Of a DNA stretch of 64,000 nt, positions 22,880 through 35,513 are shown one piece after another. The notes below the pieces were generated by a model, which was given only the letters and a program-made list of their open reading frames with translations, had not been told where the DNA came from and did no database searches. The stretch is from NCBI GenBank assembly GCA_018340375.1, contig JAFFJZ010000004.1, positions 31,160,001-31,224,000 of the forward strand. The letters are read 5' to 3'. Position numbers and translations under genes: made by a program. The stretch is from Gonatopus flavifemur. Its lineage: Eukaryota > Arthropoda > Insecta > Hymenoptera > Dryinidae. Position 1 is the stretch's first letter, and every line of letters begins with the position of its first letter.

Positions 22880-23060
22880 ATTTTATTCAACATCAAAGTT
22901 ACAGTTCAACATCACAATCGAAGTTCAATACCAAGGTCAAAGTTCAATATCAAGGTCAAAATTTGATATCATGATCAAAATGTATTATCAAGGTCAAACA
23001 TCAAAATCAGAGTCTCACGGTAAAGTCAAACATCAGAATCTAGGTTTAACATTACAATCA
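22880..23060. repeat. Imperfect ~18-bp tandem repeats
   Basis: Repeated variants of AAGTTCAATATCAAGGTC across the stretch. No coding sense. Confidence 0.65.
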
Positions 23061-23549
23061 TATAAACATGAAGAACTCAATATATGAAAAATTATTATAA
23101 TTATAGGAAGACCAGTGATTGAAATATATGGAATCCAATGAGCTTTTTAACTGCGTTGGATATTTTCAATAAATTGCCCCACCATCGGGATGAGAGGTTA
23201 ATGAAATTAGGCGATCAATTGATTATGATTTGGAACACAATTATATATATGAGATGAATTTTTCCCATAGTATACTTCAACCATTCTTTCTACATATCAC
23301 TTTCTCTTATCTGGACAAATTGAAAATTCTTAATACGCTATACTCAAATACATGTACAAAATCCTATTCCAATCACAAAGAAAGAAGAATTATCATAAAA
23401 CACCCAAAACATACAGAATTGTAACTGGGGTACTTACAAATGGAGTCAGAGAACTCACACATACAACCACATCCTCGAAGCCTATAAAAAAATAATAAAT
23501 GATAAATCTTAATAATCAATTGATTTAAATTAAAATATTGAACCATCAC

Positions 23550-23777
23550 CAGTGATCTCAGAATGCGGGAACTGGCAGTCCCCACTATGCAACCCTTTGT
23601 GACTAATTCCAAGCTTACTATAAGTCTAAATGATACAAAAAAGATTGTATTGTAGTACAATGTAGTCACTAACAACAATGCATTTCTTTTTCTTTCACAT
23701 TAACGTACGATAAGACTGCAGTAATCTCCAAGGAGGATGTGGTGGGGGTTGCGAGCTTCCGCATTCTGGGATCACTG
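23550..23777. mobile_element. hAT-type MITE, 228 bp
   Basis: Terminal inverted repeat CAGTGATCTCAGAATGCGG / CCGCATTCTGGGATCACTG (two mismatches), flanked by ACCATCAC (23542-23549) and ACTATCAC (23778-23785), an 8-bp target duplication with one mismatch. CAGTG ends and an 8-bp duplication fit the hAT superfamily. Confidence 0.75.
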
Positions 23778-24118
23778 ACTATCACTACCCCTAACAGCAC
23801 AAAGATCCTTGAACGTTTGTAGAAAATTCTGAGAATGCGTTAAATACGTTCGGATGTTCTTAATAATACATTTATTTAGTCGAATGCAAAATATAATATA
23901 ATTTCATGTCATCATAAATGATATTAGGATTGAATATGGAGAGATTCTATTGCACTTTCAAGATGAAGTATCACATTTCAAAATCGGACAAAAAAAATTC
24001 CCAAATACACACATACATACATTGGGAAAAAATTCCCAATACCATATTACATACATATATATACAATATAATGAATATAGTGGTTTATATCATAATATTG
24101 TATTTATATATTATATAC

Positions 24119-24416
24119 TAGGGTTACCAGACGTCCTCATTTTAGTGGACATGTCCTCATTTATACCAGTTGCAGGTCGTGTCCTCTTTTTTCGGCCAGT
24201 GTCCTCATTTTTATGAATTTTCCATAAAAATTTTCAATTCGATTTCTAAGTCAAATATTATATGCTCGTTATGCTGTATTAGATATTTAAAATAAAGATA
24301 TATAATATATAAAAAGCACGGTCTGATTCATACTGGTCTCTAAAAAAAAAAAAAAGGTCATCAGGTATGGCAGGGGAGGTGTCCTCATTCCGGCCGCCGG
24401 CGATCTGGTAACCCTA
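24119..24416. mobile_element. MITE with TAGGGTTACCAGA ends
   Basis: TAGGGTTACCAGA on the left pairs with TCTGGTAACCCTA on the right. ATATAC lies directly outside both ends (6-bp duplication). The left part contains several GTCCTCATTTT repeats and the right part an A13 run. Confidence 0.75.
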
Positions 24417-25781
24417 ATATACACATATGTTTGGATGCATGGTATTGACATTGTATTCGATTGGTCAAAATATTGACACAATGCAAATCAGAAATCAGAA
24501 ATCATAAATGAATAAACAAATGAATAACTTACCAAGACTGGTACGAATATTCACAATAACGCACTCCTTTATCAAAAACACTATATGCATTATTGAGTAC
24601 TGTTAATTCAACACCACTAATCACATAAATATCACTTCCACAATCAAAAGTTCGAAGATTGAAAGCAGAACTTCCTTTTCCGAAGGATGTTTTATAACTG
24701 ACTGGTTCTCACGTCCAAGGATAGATAAGGTCCCCTTCTCCTCCATTTTTATTAAAATCAAAAATCAAAGAGAGGGGAAAATCTCACCAATCCTCAAAGC
24801 GGTTTTTCCAACATGAAAGAGATTTTCACATTTACCGCTTGTTGAAACGGAAGTCGCCAATAACCAATCAAAATTACGGAAAAACGAGGACATTTCCGTC
24901 ACACAAATTTTTTATATAGGGATCTCGAAAGTGAAATGGACACTAATTTCAGTACAATTGAATAGATATTTTTTGTTAATTATTGGTTACTTTTTAGTTA
25001 CTTTTGAGAAAAATTTGGTCACTTTTGCAACTATTTTGGAGACTGTCATCGACTTGGAGCCCTGCAATTGTGTTCAAACAATTCTGTTGATAATATGTGA
25101 TCAAAAAGTTGGGTAATAAAATCTTCATCGGCTGCGCCAAGTGTTCCGCATTGACGTGGATTTCAAAATTCATTAGAAACGACCAACACGTTTGGTTTTG
25201 AATAACTCAGCACTGTTTCTAGTATATGAAGAATTCCAAAACATATCAAAAACGATCAACAAGTTTAGTTTCAAATGGGTCTGAGCTGTTCCTAGTATGT
25301 CAAATGGTTGAACCTAATTTTTGTTTCACTCCACTATATATTTCTGATTCAATACAATCATAAACCACTTCGAATACAATTTTAACAAACTGAGGTTACA
25401 ATATACAAGAAACCGTTTACATACCATTTGAATAACCGGATGTACTTGGCAGCTCATATTGATTTCACATCTCCTTTTTTCAACTGAAACATATCCTGTT
25501 GTATCTTATCGAAATTCTTATTCTAGGAAAATTTTGTTTGAATGTTTTTTTAAACTTTTGTTTTGAGAATCGACCGCATTTTCATGTATTCGGCGTTATT
25601 TTCTTACTTTTTGGAAGTTTTTCGAACTGGTATTAATGTTTACTACACAATCTTTCCCGTGCAATTGGATCCAAAGTCAACTAGCTTCCTGTATCATTCA
25701 TATGGGAAATCAAATTGTTGGATAAGCTCAGCCCTAATTCACAGAGGATTTTTTGTACAACGGGAACATTTTATTATCTAT
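24417..25781. other. No gene seen
   Basis: AT-rich sequence with only short open frames. It may contain intron or upstream sequence of the pyruvate carrier gene at 27289, but no earlier exon could be recognised. Confidence 0.4.
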
Positions 25782-25783
25782 AC

Positions 25784-26025
25784 ACTGAGAGAAATGATGA
25801 TTAATATCAAGAATTTAAATTCATGAATACTGCCAAGAATAAAAATTCTTGATTACAGTTGATATGTTATTGGCCCAAAAGAAATTTTCTTAAATCAAGG
25901 AAATATTTCTCGATTCAAGGAAATTTCTTTTGGGCCAATAACATATTAGCTATAATCAAGAATTTGTATTCTTGGCAGTATTCATGAATTTAAATTCTTG
26001 ATATTAATCATTATTTCTCTCAGTG
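25784..26025. mobile_element. Palindromic MITE, TA target, 242 bp
   Basis: CACTGAGAGAAAT is inverted as ATTTCTCTCAGTG, flanked by TA on both sides. Arms of about 115 bp are nearly identical (only a handful of differences), so the element is young or homogenised. Confidence 0.9.
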
Positions 26026-27288
26026 TAGAATATAAAATTCTCAGGTAGGGAAGAGGAGAAAAATATCACGTAAAAATGAAACACCCTAGTGTGTATATAA
26101 ATATATATGTATATTTATGCAATGGACCGCGCATTTGGTTCCAGATACCACAAAAACATATGTGGTATATATAGTACACATGATCTCATCCTCAGAACCG
26201 AAAATTGTTTTCTTTGTGTGGCTGCTAATAAACACCACAAATGAACGTAAAGGAACAGAGATATTCAGTATCATTGAAGGGGACCTGTCAATTTTCAGAT
26301 ACTTTGAGAGTGTTTCAGTTTATACTGTCAATTTCCCGATGCAATCTACCCAGACAGCACAAGAAGTTTTATCAGAATTCGAAAAGAATTACGGATCCTT
26401 GAGAAGAATTCTTGGAGGATATCGGAAGGAATCAGATGAATACTCTTAGAGTACTTGGAGAGCTCTCGAATGTCTGAAGAACAATACCCTTTTAGGATTA
26501 TTTTTCCGATCGAATGTAATACTTTTGGAAGCTATCGCAGAATTTCAAGAGTGTTGTAATACCATAAACAGAGCTCCAAAAATACAATCGGAATTCTCAT
26601 CCCAAGCAGCAGAGAAGTTCAAATAGAATTCAGAAAATAACTCATGATGAATTTTCGAAAATCAATGAAATGAATAAAATAGAATTCTAGTTATATTCAA
26701 GTGATGAAGAAGAGGGAACAGAAGACTGAGTTATTCAGAGATAATTCAATTGCTCACTCGAAAAGAATCCTACAGTACATTTTTTCGGTTCATCATAAAA
26801 AGCAATTTCTTCAATTTGCTTACACCTCGGGAATATTTGGAACCACGTTTCATCTTCACGAGTTTGGTCTCAAATGGTGCACAACTGTGAAAAACAATTT
26901 TTCTTCAGTGCGAAGGAAAACGTTTTCGTTCGTTTTCTGTGACTGTTCGATTGCAACCAAACTAATATAAATTGAACGTGACAAGTTTGTCTATCTCAAG
27001 TGATTTGAAAACATGGGTATATCAGCAGCAGTAACTTCTTCCCTAACATCCTGTTACACCCTGTTATACTTATCCTTTATAAATATAACAAGAACATAGG
27101 AGTAATGGTATGGTTCTCCATACGGGTTCTTCTCTATGTATATGGAATACTGGAATAAAAACCGTAGTCCCTAAAAATCAAGACTATTGACTGTTTTCTG
27201 GAAGCATGGCTTCTTCCTTTCTCGCGAACAAAATGTGTACCCTTGTTCTACTCCATGTATGTTATATGTATGCTTATATTTTTTACAG

Positions 27289-27621
27289 GGACTTGTAATT
27301 GCCGGTCTTGGTGATCTTCAGAGACCAGCGTCCAAAATTTCTGTTGGTCAGTCATCGGCACTGGGGCTTACTGGACTGATATGGACTCGATATTCTTTGG
27401 CTATCACACCCAAAAATTGGAGTTTATTCAGTGTGAATCTTTTTGTAGCTTGTACAGCTTTATATCAAGTTGCAAGAGCCGTGAAGTGAGTTATTTCCCA
27501 CTGAACATTGAGAATCATTATTTTAATTTTATCTTTTTTAGTGAATAATTCGTTCTCCTTTTCCAGATATCAACAAGATCAACGAACTGTTCAATCACAT
27601 GTACCATCGCATGAGCAATGA
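27289..27621 (+). CDS. MPC2: Mitochondrial pyruvate carrier 2, last two exons
   Basis: Exon 27289-27485 follows a strong acceptor (attttttacag) and encodes GLVIAGLGDLQRPASKIS, then the second and third membrane segments with GLIWTRYSLAITPKNW and LFVACTALYQVARAV. Its donor is GTGAGT at 27486. The last exon, 27567-27621, follows ttttccag, joins in phase 2 and ends KYQQDQRTVQSH...EQ then TGA. MPC2 pairs with MPC1 in the inner mitochondrial membrane to import pyruvate. The sequence is well conserved, intron-containing and free of stops, so this is probably the functional host gene. The upstream exons (amphipathic N-terminus and the WAPxFKW-type segment) were not found in the window. They may lie outside it or in the transposon-rich stretch to the left. 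Confidence 0.93.
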
Positions 27622-27821
27622 CACTAGTTTGGAATAGGATATTCAGGGATGAGAAATGAAGATTTATTCTCGAACCATGAAAATTCAATTTGAAATTTGA
27701 TCATTCTCAAATGAGTATCAAATAATAGTTGGCAATTCACATTCACTGAAAATTATTTGTGAATAATATACGAACATCGTTGTATAAAAGATAAACAGAA
27801 ATATATAAGATATATTTTTGA

Positions 27822-27827
27822 AATAAA
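27822..27827 (+). promoter_or_regulatory. Polyadenylation signal, MPC2
   Basis: AATAAA about 200 bp after the stop codon of the pyruvate carrier gene, in an AT-rich 3' UTR. Confidence 0.6.
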
Positions 27828-30086
27828 TGTGAAACACAATATCAACTTAACTTTGATTGCACAATAGTAAATTTAGATGAGTCTAATGACACTCGTCCTT
27901 TTTTCATACTATACGTTCATCTCCTTTTCATTGAATATCAGATTTTTTCCATGTTCTTGAAGTTTGAATCGTTCATAGGAACGAAACGAAAATACAAACT
28001 CACCAAATTTGATGAATCAACGGTGTTCATCTTCTTGAATTGACTCTGTGGAACTGGAAGTATCGATTCAAGGATGTACTGCGAGATTTCAGGTTTTCAA
28101 AAACTGAATATTTCGTTATTCAATCAACAATTCGTTTCAATAAACGATTCGAACTTCAGCAACATATTTTTTCCTATGTTCTTTACTCGAGTAATGCTTT
28201 TTGAGAGGAATCTTATCCTCCTTGAAAATTATACCATTCAAGTTCCATGAGAATCGAATAAGTGACGACTAAGTTTTTTTTTGAAGGAGTAACGCTACTT
28301 CGAATTCTCAAAAAATTACGCTCTTACGCTGGAGAAGAGGACGGTGTGATCCAACCGAATTTCAGTTGCCTCAATTCAACCATGCATTTGGATACGGTGA
28401 AAACTAGTCTAAGAATTGGCTGAACTGCTTTACGGGTTTGAAGAATTAGTTGTCTCAACTTCGCGAGAGATTGAGTCAATACTTCGAAGAATTGATTGTA
28501 GTTCTCATAGACTTGATTCAATCAATTCTTTTCTTTTCCACAGCGTAAGACATGTTTATACCGAGCAAAACAGTGGAATGAGAACATGTAACATTTGATT
28601 GGACGTAACATACCATTACATCAATACTACAGTTGGATTCATTCAATTTCATTAGTTATTATTGCTGAGTAGAGTATCAATTCAATACAATAATCAAATC
28701 TTGTTATAAAGAAATTGGTGGAATCGAATATCAAAAATTTGAATGATCAAACAAGAATCATTGTTTTTGATTTATTCATTATCTGATTGGCTGTCCTACA
28801 TGCTGTCTAACTGGAGTTTCAATAGGCCGCTGATGGCCCTGCGATACCAGTGGAGAGCCATCACTGGCGCTTTGAAACGCCTGCAGCCATGTTTGCTGGG
28901 TGATGGATATGTGGAACAAATCATATTGTGATGTTACTTTACTTCTAACGATATTCATGCGCGTGTGCGTGTGGTTGTTAGAATTGACAATTGATTGTCG
29001 TGGTTGATGGTTTACATAATTGTCAACTAATTTCGTATGATTGAGAATTATCACAATGATAGACCGCTCAAAGTCTCATTGTCTTCTGGACAATGTGAGA
29101 TCTGAGAGAATTTTGATAAACAAGCACAATACAATCGTGTGCTTACACTGAGGAAAATAATTGTAATTTCTGTAGCCACAGGAAATGTACTTGACGCATA
29201 TGTATCTTCGGCAGCTAGAGTTTCCCACTATGTGATCTATTAAATGTAGTGGTAAAATTGTAGAGGCGGAAATTTGAATTTCAGCATTGAAATAGCTACA
29301 GACTATAGTTGGAAAACGACCCGATGTATTTTTGTAGTTGTAAGAGCGTTTTCAAAATATTGCACCACTAGCGTGAATAAACTAGTCTCAACTATGAATA
29401 TTATCCGCAGCAGTCACTTCCCAATTCTATGGTGAATATAAATCTGTTCTGACTGTCAATAGGAAAAATTATGTTGCTATCGTATTTTGTTACATAGCTC
29501 TTACGAGTGAATATTCATGAACAGAACAATAATAGTGTTGACGTTGCATATTATTTGTGGTTCAATAAAAATGAGAAATGGCATCACAAAAATGAACTTG
29601 AATACTACAATATTACAACAGTCTTTTTGATATTTTCAACAATCACACATAATATCAGAAGTTTTTGAGCGTGTATATCGGTATTCTATTATTTACTTCC
29701 AAAATTATTCCAATTTTCAATATAATGACTTGCATCAAAAAACTTTTCATTTAATAATCATCCTCTAATGTATATACACACGCTCGAAGTTTGAATCGTT
29801 TAACGAACCGAATCCGTAAAAGAATCGTGTTTCAGAGAAAGCAAAGTACCACTACCCATTTGCGTACCATTGTGCGTCAGGTGAGAGAAAATTTCCAGTC
29901 TTTCACGCAACACGACAGAAGAACGGAGGGGCGTGCCCTTAGAGCATATTCTACTGGAGCGAGCAAAGTATACGGAGAGGTGTGGTCAGTTTGAATTGGA
30001 GATAGAATGAGAGCTCCGACTTTCAGGCGGTGCTATTTTTGATTGAATTTCATTGGATAAAAAGACAGAGTACTGCCTGGAAGTTG

Positions 30087-30088
<2 letters not shown>
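27828..30088. other. Intergenic, no confident gene
   Basis: No recognisable coding sequence. A minus frame at 28521-28324 looks protein-like (QVYENYNQFFEVL...) but matches nothing I recognise and lies inside a weak inverted repeat (CTTACGCTG at 28322 and 28546). A 27-bp hairpin is at about 29072-29100, and a degraded inverted repeat with GAGCGTGT sits at 29659-29795. Confidence 0.4.

Positions 30089-30089
<1 letters not shown>

Positions 30090-30139
<50 letters not shown>
30090..30139. repeat. (CT)n run at the 5' edge of LINE 1
   Basis: About 25 CT dinucleotides immediately before the presumed 5' end of the first LINE. Confidence 0.9.
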
Positions 30140-30140
<1 letters not shown>

Positions 30141-30982
30141 TCTCTCTCTGTGTAAGTATAAGCCTGCACGCTCTTGCTTCGCTCTACTTTGTCTACTGTT
30201 TTACTGCATATTTTGTGGCCCTATCGGGGTCGACCTTGTTTCAGTGCATCTCTTATCGACTCGGGCATTTTTTTGAGCAACTAACGATAAGTAGCTGTTT
30301 CGTTGGCAGCCGATGGTGGATGTTTTGTGATTCGCATTTATCTGGTGTTGTTGGAGCATCTGCCAAGCGGGAAGACCAAGGCTGGTGTATTACAAGTGCT
30401 TTTCGCGCGTGGCGCTTATCATTCGCCTCTTATCATTGATTGGTCTGTCTTCTCTACACGTCATCACGGTAACGTTGAGGTATTGGCCATCGTACCACAT
30501 CCACACTCCACAGCATAAATCTTGCCTTCCAACGGGAGCCTTGACGACATCTTTGTTGGCATACTAATTCGTATCACATCACTTTTGAACGAGGTTTTTG
30601 ACACATGCTTTCTCTATCCCCATTTGCGGTCTACATAGATAATAATTTGGTGATGCATTTCTCAATAATACTTTCATTACATTCATAATTATAATGCGCG
30701 ATTATTTCATAGTACTAGCGTTCGTTCGTATATACTGCGTTGTGTGTGTCACACATATACTATGATACCGAGTGTATAGATACGTGCACACTGTTGTTGT
30801 ATTCTTTCTACGTTATTGCTCTCATCTCTGTCTCTCTAACTACTCGATGGTACTCTCTCTCACCCAACGTAGCATATACTCATCTTAACCGTTCTTACAA
30901 CGACTTTTTTTCTTTATAATTCGTTTTTTATTTGGATTTTCACACATATTAGTACCAGATTCCTCTCTTTTTCATTATCACA

Positions 30983-32110
30983 ATGGATCACATTTGCTCA
31001 ATCTGCAGAAAATCTGTGAAAACGGATGTCATTAAGTGTACACCGTGCATAAAATATTTCCATCCTGGTTGTGTGAAACTACATAAAACGTACAACCACA
31101 ACAACGAGCTTGTACTTTGCAAAGGTCCCTTGGAATCCTTCAAAAAGTCTGGAGATATCCCTCCCTCATCAATGGAAGTTGATTGTCCGTCAACTTCGAT
31201 GGTTGATCGCAACACCAGTGGTGGTACTACTCCTAATACAACCTTTACCATAGATGATATTATGAGAGCTATTCAAATATCCTCAGATAAACTCGATAAT
31301 TTCATTGAGCGGCAAGAACGCAATAATACTGAGGTTCATGCTCGACTTCAACAACTGTCTTCCATCGAAAACAATGTCTCCTCTTTATCCAGCAAATTTG
31401 CGGGGCTTGAACAGGCTGTTATGACAGTCAATCAGGATGTGAAATCGCTGACTAAAGACTACCAGGAATTAAAAACCTCACTGGAACAGAATTCCTCTTC
31501 TATCAAAATGACTGATGCCAGCCTCATATCGCTTAGCCAGCGTGTTATAACCATCGAAGATAACTCTCAATCTCACTCAGCACGCATCTCTGAATTGGAA
31601 CAACAAAATACCAAGTTGCAAGAAGAACTTCGAGCGCTGCGCTCTCAATCAAATAGGAACCTTCTCACTCTTTCAGGATTACCTGAACTTCCTGATGAAT
31701 TCATTCCGAGCCGTATCATGAATGTCTTGGCTCATCTTAATGTTCAGATCACCCAATCTAACATTGTGAGAGCATTTCGTCTTCGCTCCACCAAAACTAC
31801 ATCGCGTCCACGTACCATCCTTATGGAGCTTGATTCTCCTTCTCTTCGAACGAAAATACTTGAGGCCAAACGTTCTACAGGATTAGTTGACGCGTCTGAT
31901 ATTAATCCCTCTCTACCTAAGTCTAGGCTTTATCTTAATGAATATCTGCCGTCTGATATAGCCTCTCTTCTCGCAGAAACTAAGAAAGTTGCGAAGTCTA
32001 AAGGATATCTCCATACTTGGTCGAGGAATGGACGTATTCTGGTGAAAAAAGATAATACCTCAAATGTTATCGTCATCTCATCCAACAGGGACTTTGATCA
32101 ACTTAGGTGA
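30983..32110 (+). CDS. LINE 1 ORF1 protein (PHD-like finger, coiled coil)
   Basis: 375 residues with no stops. The N-terminus has a PHD/RING-like zinc finger (CSICRKS..., C-x2-C ... C-x2-C ... H-x2-C pattern, residues 5-33). Residues about 105-225 form a coiled coil rich in Q, E, S and L heptads, and residues about 225-350 form a globular C-terminal region (LLTLSGLPELPDEF ... RTILMELDS) like the RRM/CTD of LINE ORF1 proteins. ORF1 proteins bind the element RNA as multimers. The start ATG at 30983 directly precedes the finger. The second LINE keeps only the last ~45 residues of its own ORF1 (to 35512), which end with the same WSRN...VKK pattern. Confidence 0.85.
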   Translation: MDHICSICRKSVKTDVIKCTPCIKYFHPGCVKLHKTYNHNNELVLCKGPLESFKKSGDIPPSSMEVDCPSTSMVDRNTSGGTTPNTTFTIDDIMRAIQISSDKLDNFIERQERNNTEVHARLQQLSSIENNVSSLSSKFAGLEQAVMTVNQDVKSLTKDYQELKTSLEQNSSSIKMTDASLISLSQRVITIEDNSQSHSARISELEQQNTKLQEELRALRSQSNRNLLTLSGLPELPDEFIPSRIMNVLAHLNVQITQSNIVRAFRLRSTKTTSRPRTILMELDSPSLRTKILEAKRSTGLVDASDINPSLPKSRLYLNEYLPSDIASLLAETKKVAKSKGYLHTWSRNGRILVKKDNTSNVIVISSNRDFDQLR

Positions 32111-32164
32111 CTCCCGATTCGACCCTCAAACTCTCACTTTAATGAAGTTTTTCGTTCGTTAAAA

Positions 32165-34966
32165 ATGTGTCATGTTAATGCACAATCACTTATGGCTCAT
32201 TTTGATGAATTCTCTGATTTTTTCTGCACTAAGAATCCGAATAAGTACGATGTTATTGCGGTATCTGAGACCTGATTTAGGAGTGACATGGATGACTCAT
32301 TCTGCTCATTGGATGGATATGTGGTCTTTCGTTGCGATAGGGTGGGTCGTATTGGCGGGGGGGTTTGTCTCTATATTAAACAGAATCTCCAATACAAAAT
32401 TATACAGAAATCTGAGTACGATGCCACTTGTCCACAACCCGAATATCTATTCGTCCAGGTTTCCAGCACGTGTATGCGCAAAGTACTCATTGGTGTAGTT
32501 TACAGACCTCCGAAAATAGGATTTGCTAATTTGGAAACGGTGATCTCTACACTGAGTACTGACTATCACGACAAAATCATTATGGGTGACTGGAACACCG
32601 ACCTGTGCCGTTCATCTCCTGATAGTACTTATCTCCGTAAAATACTCTCCAGTCTGAATCTGGCCATTGTCCCCTACGGCCCCACTCATCACACGTCCAT
32701 CTCTTCTACCTTGCTTGACTTATGTGTAGTGGACGATCTCTCCAAAGTGATTGACCATGAACAAAAGGAAATGCCTTTTCTATCTCGGCATGACATGATC
32801 TCAATTGAATACTCTTTCAATCTACCCATGAGTCAACAGCAGATCGTCTCTGTGCGTGATTACTCGCGTATCAATGGGCAAGATATTGATATAACATCGA
32901 TTTTGCTGAACATCGGGAACTCGGGTATTACAAATATTGATGAGTGTGTTGGGGTTTTCCATGATTATCTCACTGATCTATACAATAGTGAAGTACCGAT
33001 CAGAAGGTTCACTCCCAGACGTCCTCCTTCTCCCTGGATAACTCAGGAGATTCGTAATCTCATCCGTGAACGTAACACTGCGAGGAGGACATATCTCCGC
33101 ACAAGAAATCCTGAATGTCATCTACTCTTCACACGACTAAGGAACAACGTTGTTACTTCTCTCAGGAATGCGAAGCGTCAATATTATAACGACAGGTTGA
33201 TGGGCACTCCCGACTCACGCACACTTTGGAGAGAACTTCGTACCTTGAGAATAATCAAATCTAATAGTAATCATCCGCCCGCGGATAAATTTTGTGCGAA
33301 CGAGCTTAGTTTACACTTCTCTGCTGGCTTTCATCCGGCCTGTCCTCCACCGCCCATTCTCGACCAAAGTCTCGGCTACAGTGATAACCTTTTCTTTTTC
33401 CCTCACTTGACTCCTCATGATCTGCTACATTTCTATCATTTTTCTAGCTCAAATACTATTCCTCCAGATAGGCTTCCTGGTCGATTCCTTAACCTGATCG
33501 CTCCGTCCATTTTTCCATTCCTACTGACCTTATTCAATTCCTCTCTCATGCTATCTCTCTTTCCTATGGCGTGGAAACGCTCCTTCATCACACCTATACC
33601 TAAAACAAGATCTCCACAAACTCCACGTGATTTTCGCCCTATCTCCATTCTCTGTGAGTCATCTAAAATACTTGAAAAGATCGTCCATCACTTCTTGTGT
33701 GATTTTTTGACCAAGAATTCTCTACTTGACCAATATCAGTGTGGATTCTTCAAACACCGCTCCACTCAAACTGCTCTTTCAAAATTGACTGATGATGTTC
33801 GTGAAGCGATTGATAAGCGCATGATCACTCTTTTGGTGGGGTTTGATTTCTCAAGAGCTTTTGATACCGTTAACCACTCTTTGCTTGTACAAAAACTCGC
33901 TTCTTTCAATATATCTACCCCCGTGCTAAAGTGGTTTTGGTCCTATCTATCTGGTCGCACGCAATCAGTTAGAAGCTCCAAAGGTTGCTCCGAATGGACT
34001 CCAGTTACCTCAGGTGTTCCCCAAGGCTCTCGCCTGGGCCCTCTCTTATTCGCACTGTATGTCACCGACATAAATTCGATTATTCACCATTGTAAACTCT
34101 TCAAATTCGCTGATGACTTTTATATTTATTTGCATACTTCACCTTTTCTCATAGACGAATGTATCTCGAAATTGAATGACGATATACAGAGAATTGCCAG
34201 CTGGTGCTCCACCAACTACCTAATTCTGAACCCCTTGAAAACCAATTGCATGATCCTTGGTTCTTCACGTTACGTCAACGATATTTCTCTTCGCTCCTTA
34301 CCGGACATCATACTTCAGGGCACCCCTATAAATCTTGTCTCTTCGCTTAAATCGCTTGGGATTATTCTGACACCTTCTCTTAATTGGAATGAGCAAGTCA
34401 CTTCTGTCTGCAGGAAAGTCTCGTGCGCACTCTACCAATTGCGACTTAATGGCAACGCACTCTCTATCCAGATGAGAACTAAACTGATTTCAACGCTAGG
34501 TATACCTCATTTTGATTATTGTTGCTTAGTTCTCACTGATCTCTCCGAAGGAGACAGTATACGTCTGCAGCGTAAACTGAATGCCTGCGTGCGGTTTATT
34601 TTCAATCTCAGGAAAGATGTCCACATCTCTCCCTTCTTCACGCGCCTCGGCTGGCTCAAACTTTCTGAGCGACGGAAATTTTTCCTGGGGTCGTACTTGC
34701 ATCATCTATTTGCTTTCAAGGATCCTCCTTTTCTTTACGATCGTTTTAACTTTGGTACCTCTGATGCAATTCGTTGCACTAGATCGAATAGGGGGCTCCT
34801 TGAAATACCACTGCATCGTACTACCACATATCAAAAATCTTTTTTGATAACAGGTAGTAAACTCTGGAACACGATCCCAGATAACATCAAGTGTAGCTCT
34901 TCCCCTAACGTCTTCAAAAAGAGGTATTATGACTTCTTGCTCACCTCCACCCTTTCTCACTCATAG
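32165..34966 (+). pseudogene. LINE 1 ORF2 (endonuclease + RT), one stop codon
   Basis: Reading from the ATG at 32165, the APE-like endonuclease starts MCHVNAQSLMAHF and reaches the catalytic VSET motif, where a TGA (32273-32275) replaces the tryptophan codon expected in SETW. Beyond it the frame is open for 892 residues. It contains GDWNTDL (endonuclease), SRHDMISI, the RT blocks (KTRSPQTPRDFRPISI, GFDFSRAFDTV, TSGVPQGSRLGPLLF, FKFADDFYIYL) and the C-terminal region. ORF2 makes the target nick and reverse-transcribes the RNA in place. Apart from the single stop the copy looks intact, so it was probably active recently. Confidence 0.88.
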
Positions 34967-35020
34967 ACATATACTCCTTTTCAAGTAGGTTCATCGTGGT
35001 TCATCTTACGCTTTTCTTGC

Positions 35021-35150
35021 CTTCATCTTCATTCTGCGCATTTATAACTATTGTATCTCTATTTTATATCTGTATTTTCATTTGCCTTCATCTTCATTCT
35101 GCGCATTTATAACTTTTGTATCTCTATCTCATATCTGTATTTTCATTTCT
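35021..35150 (+). repeat. 65-bp tandem duplication in LINE 1 3' UTR
   Basis: CTTCATCTTCATTCTGCGCA at 35021 recurs at 35086 with near-identical following sequence. Confidence 0.85.
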
Positions 35151-35306
35151 CACACCTTTGTAATGTCATCCTCACTCTCATTCTCATTTCACCTTTCATT
35201 CTGCCTTCTTTTTGCCTTTCGGGCTGTAGGTTTAATGCTGTATATATATAAGTATTTTTGTATATAATATCTTTGTTAATGTTTGTACTCTTTCTCAATT
35301 GTTCTA

Positions 35307-35307
<1 letters not shown>

Positions 35308-35372
<65 letters not shown>
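35308..35372. repeat. (CT)n run between the two LINEs
   Basis: About 30 CT dinucleotides joining the 3' tail of LINE 1 to the 5'-truncated start of LINE 2. Confidence 0.9.
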
Positions 35373-35513
35373 AGCACACAAAAACAGTTGCTAAGGAACG
35401 TAACTTTAAATACGTCTGGTCTCGAAACAGCCACGTTCTTGTGAAGAAAGGTGATCACGCTCAGCCCATGGAAATCATTTCTATTGATGACGCAAACTCT
35501 AAGATGGTTTGAC

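Larger units (their letters stand above)
30140..35310 (+). mobile_element. LINE 1, near full length non-LTR retrotransposon
   Basis: A 5' UTR of about 840 bp, ORF1 (30983-32110), a short spacer, ORF2 (32165-34966) and a 3' UTR of about 340 bp ending in TCTATCTAT followed by (CT)n. The layout of finger plus coiled-coil ORF1, APE-type endonuclease, RT and a microsatellite-like tail without poly(A) fits the Jockey/CR1-like part of the LINE tree. I do not assign a clade with confidence. The 3' UTR contains a 65-bp tandem duplication (35021 and 35086). Confidence 0.85.

Noticed and set aside
26340..26600. ACCCAGACAGCACAAGA... as a MITE end
   Set aside because: Looks like a known type of insect MITE start, but a matching inverted end could not be located with confidence.
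26701..26970. Frame ending near FGLKW just upstream of the pyruvate carrier exon
   Set aside because: Briefly considered as the preceding MPC2 exon, but it lacks the conserved WAP-x-FKW context and a donor at the right place.
28324..28521. 65-residue minus frame with helical composition
   Set aside because: Not recognised, no splice signals or start context, and sits in a weak inverted repeat.
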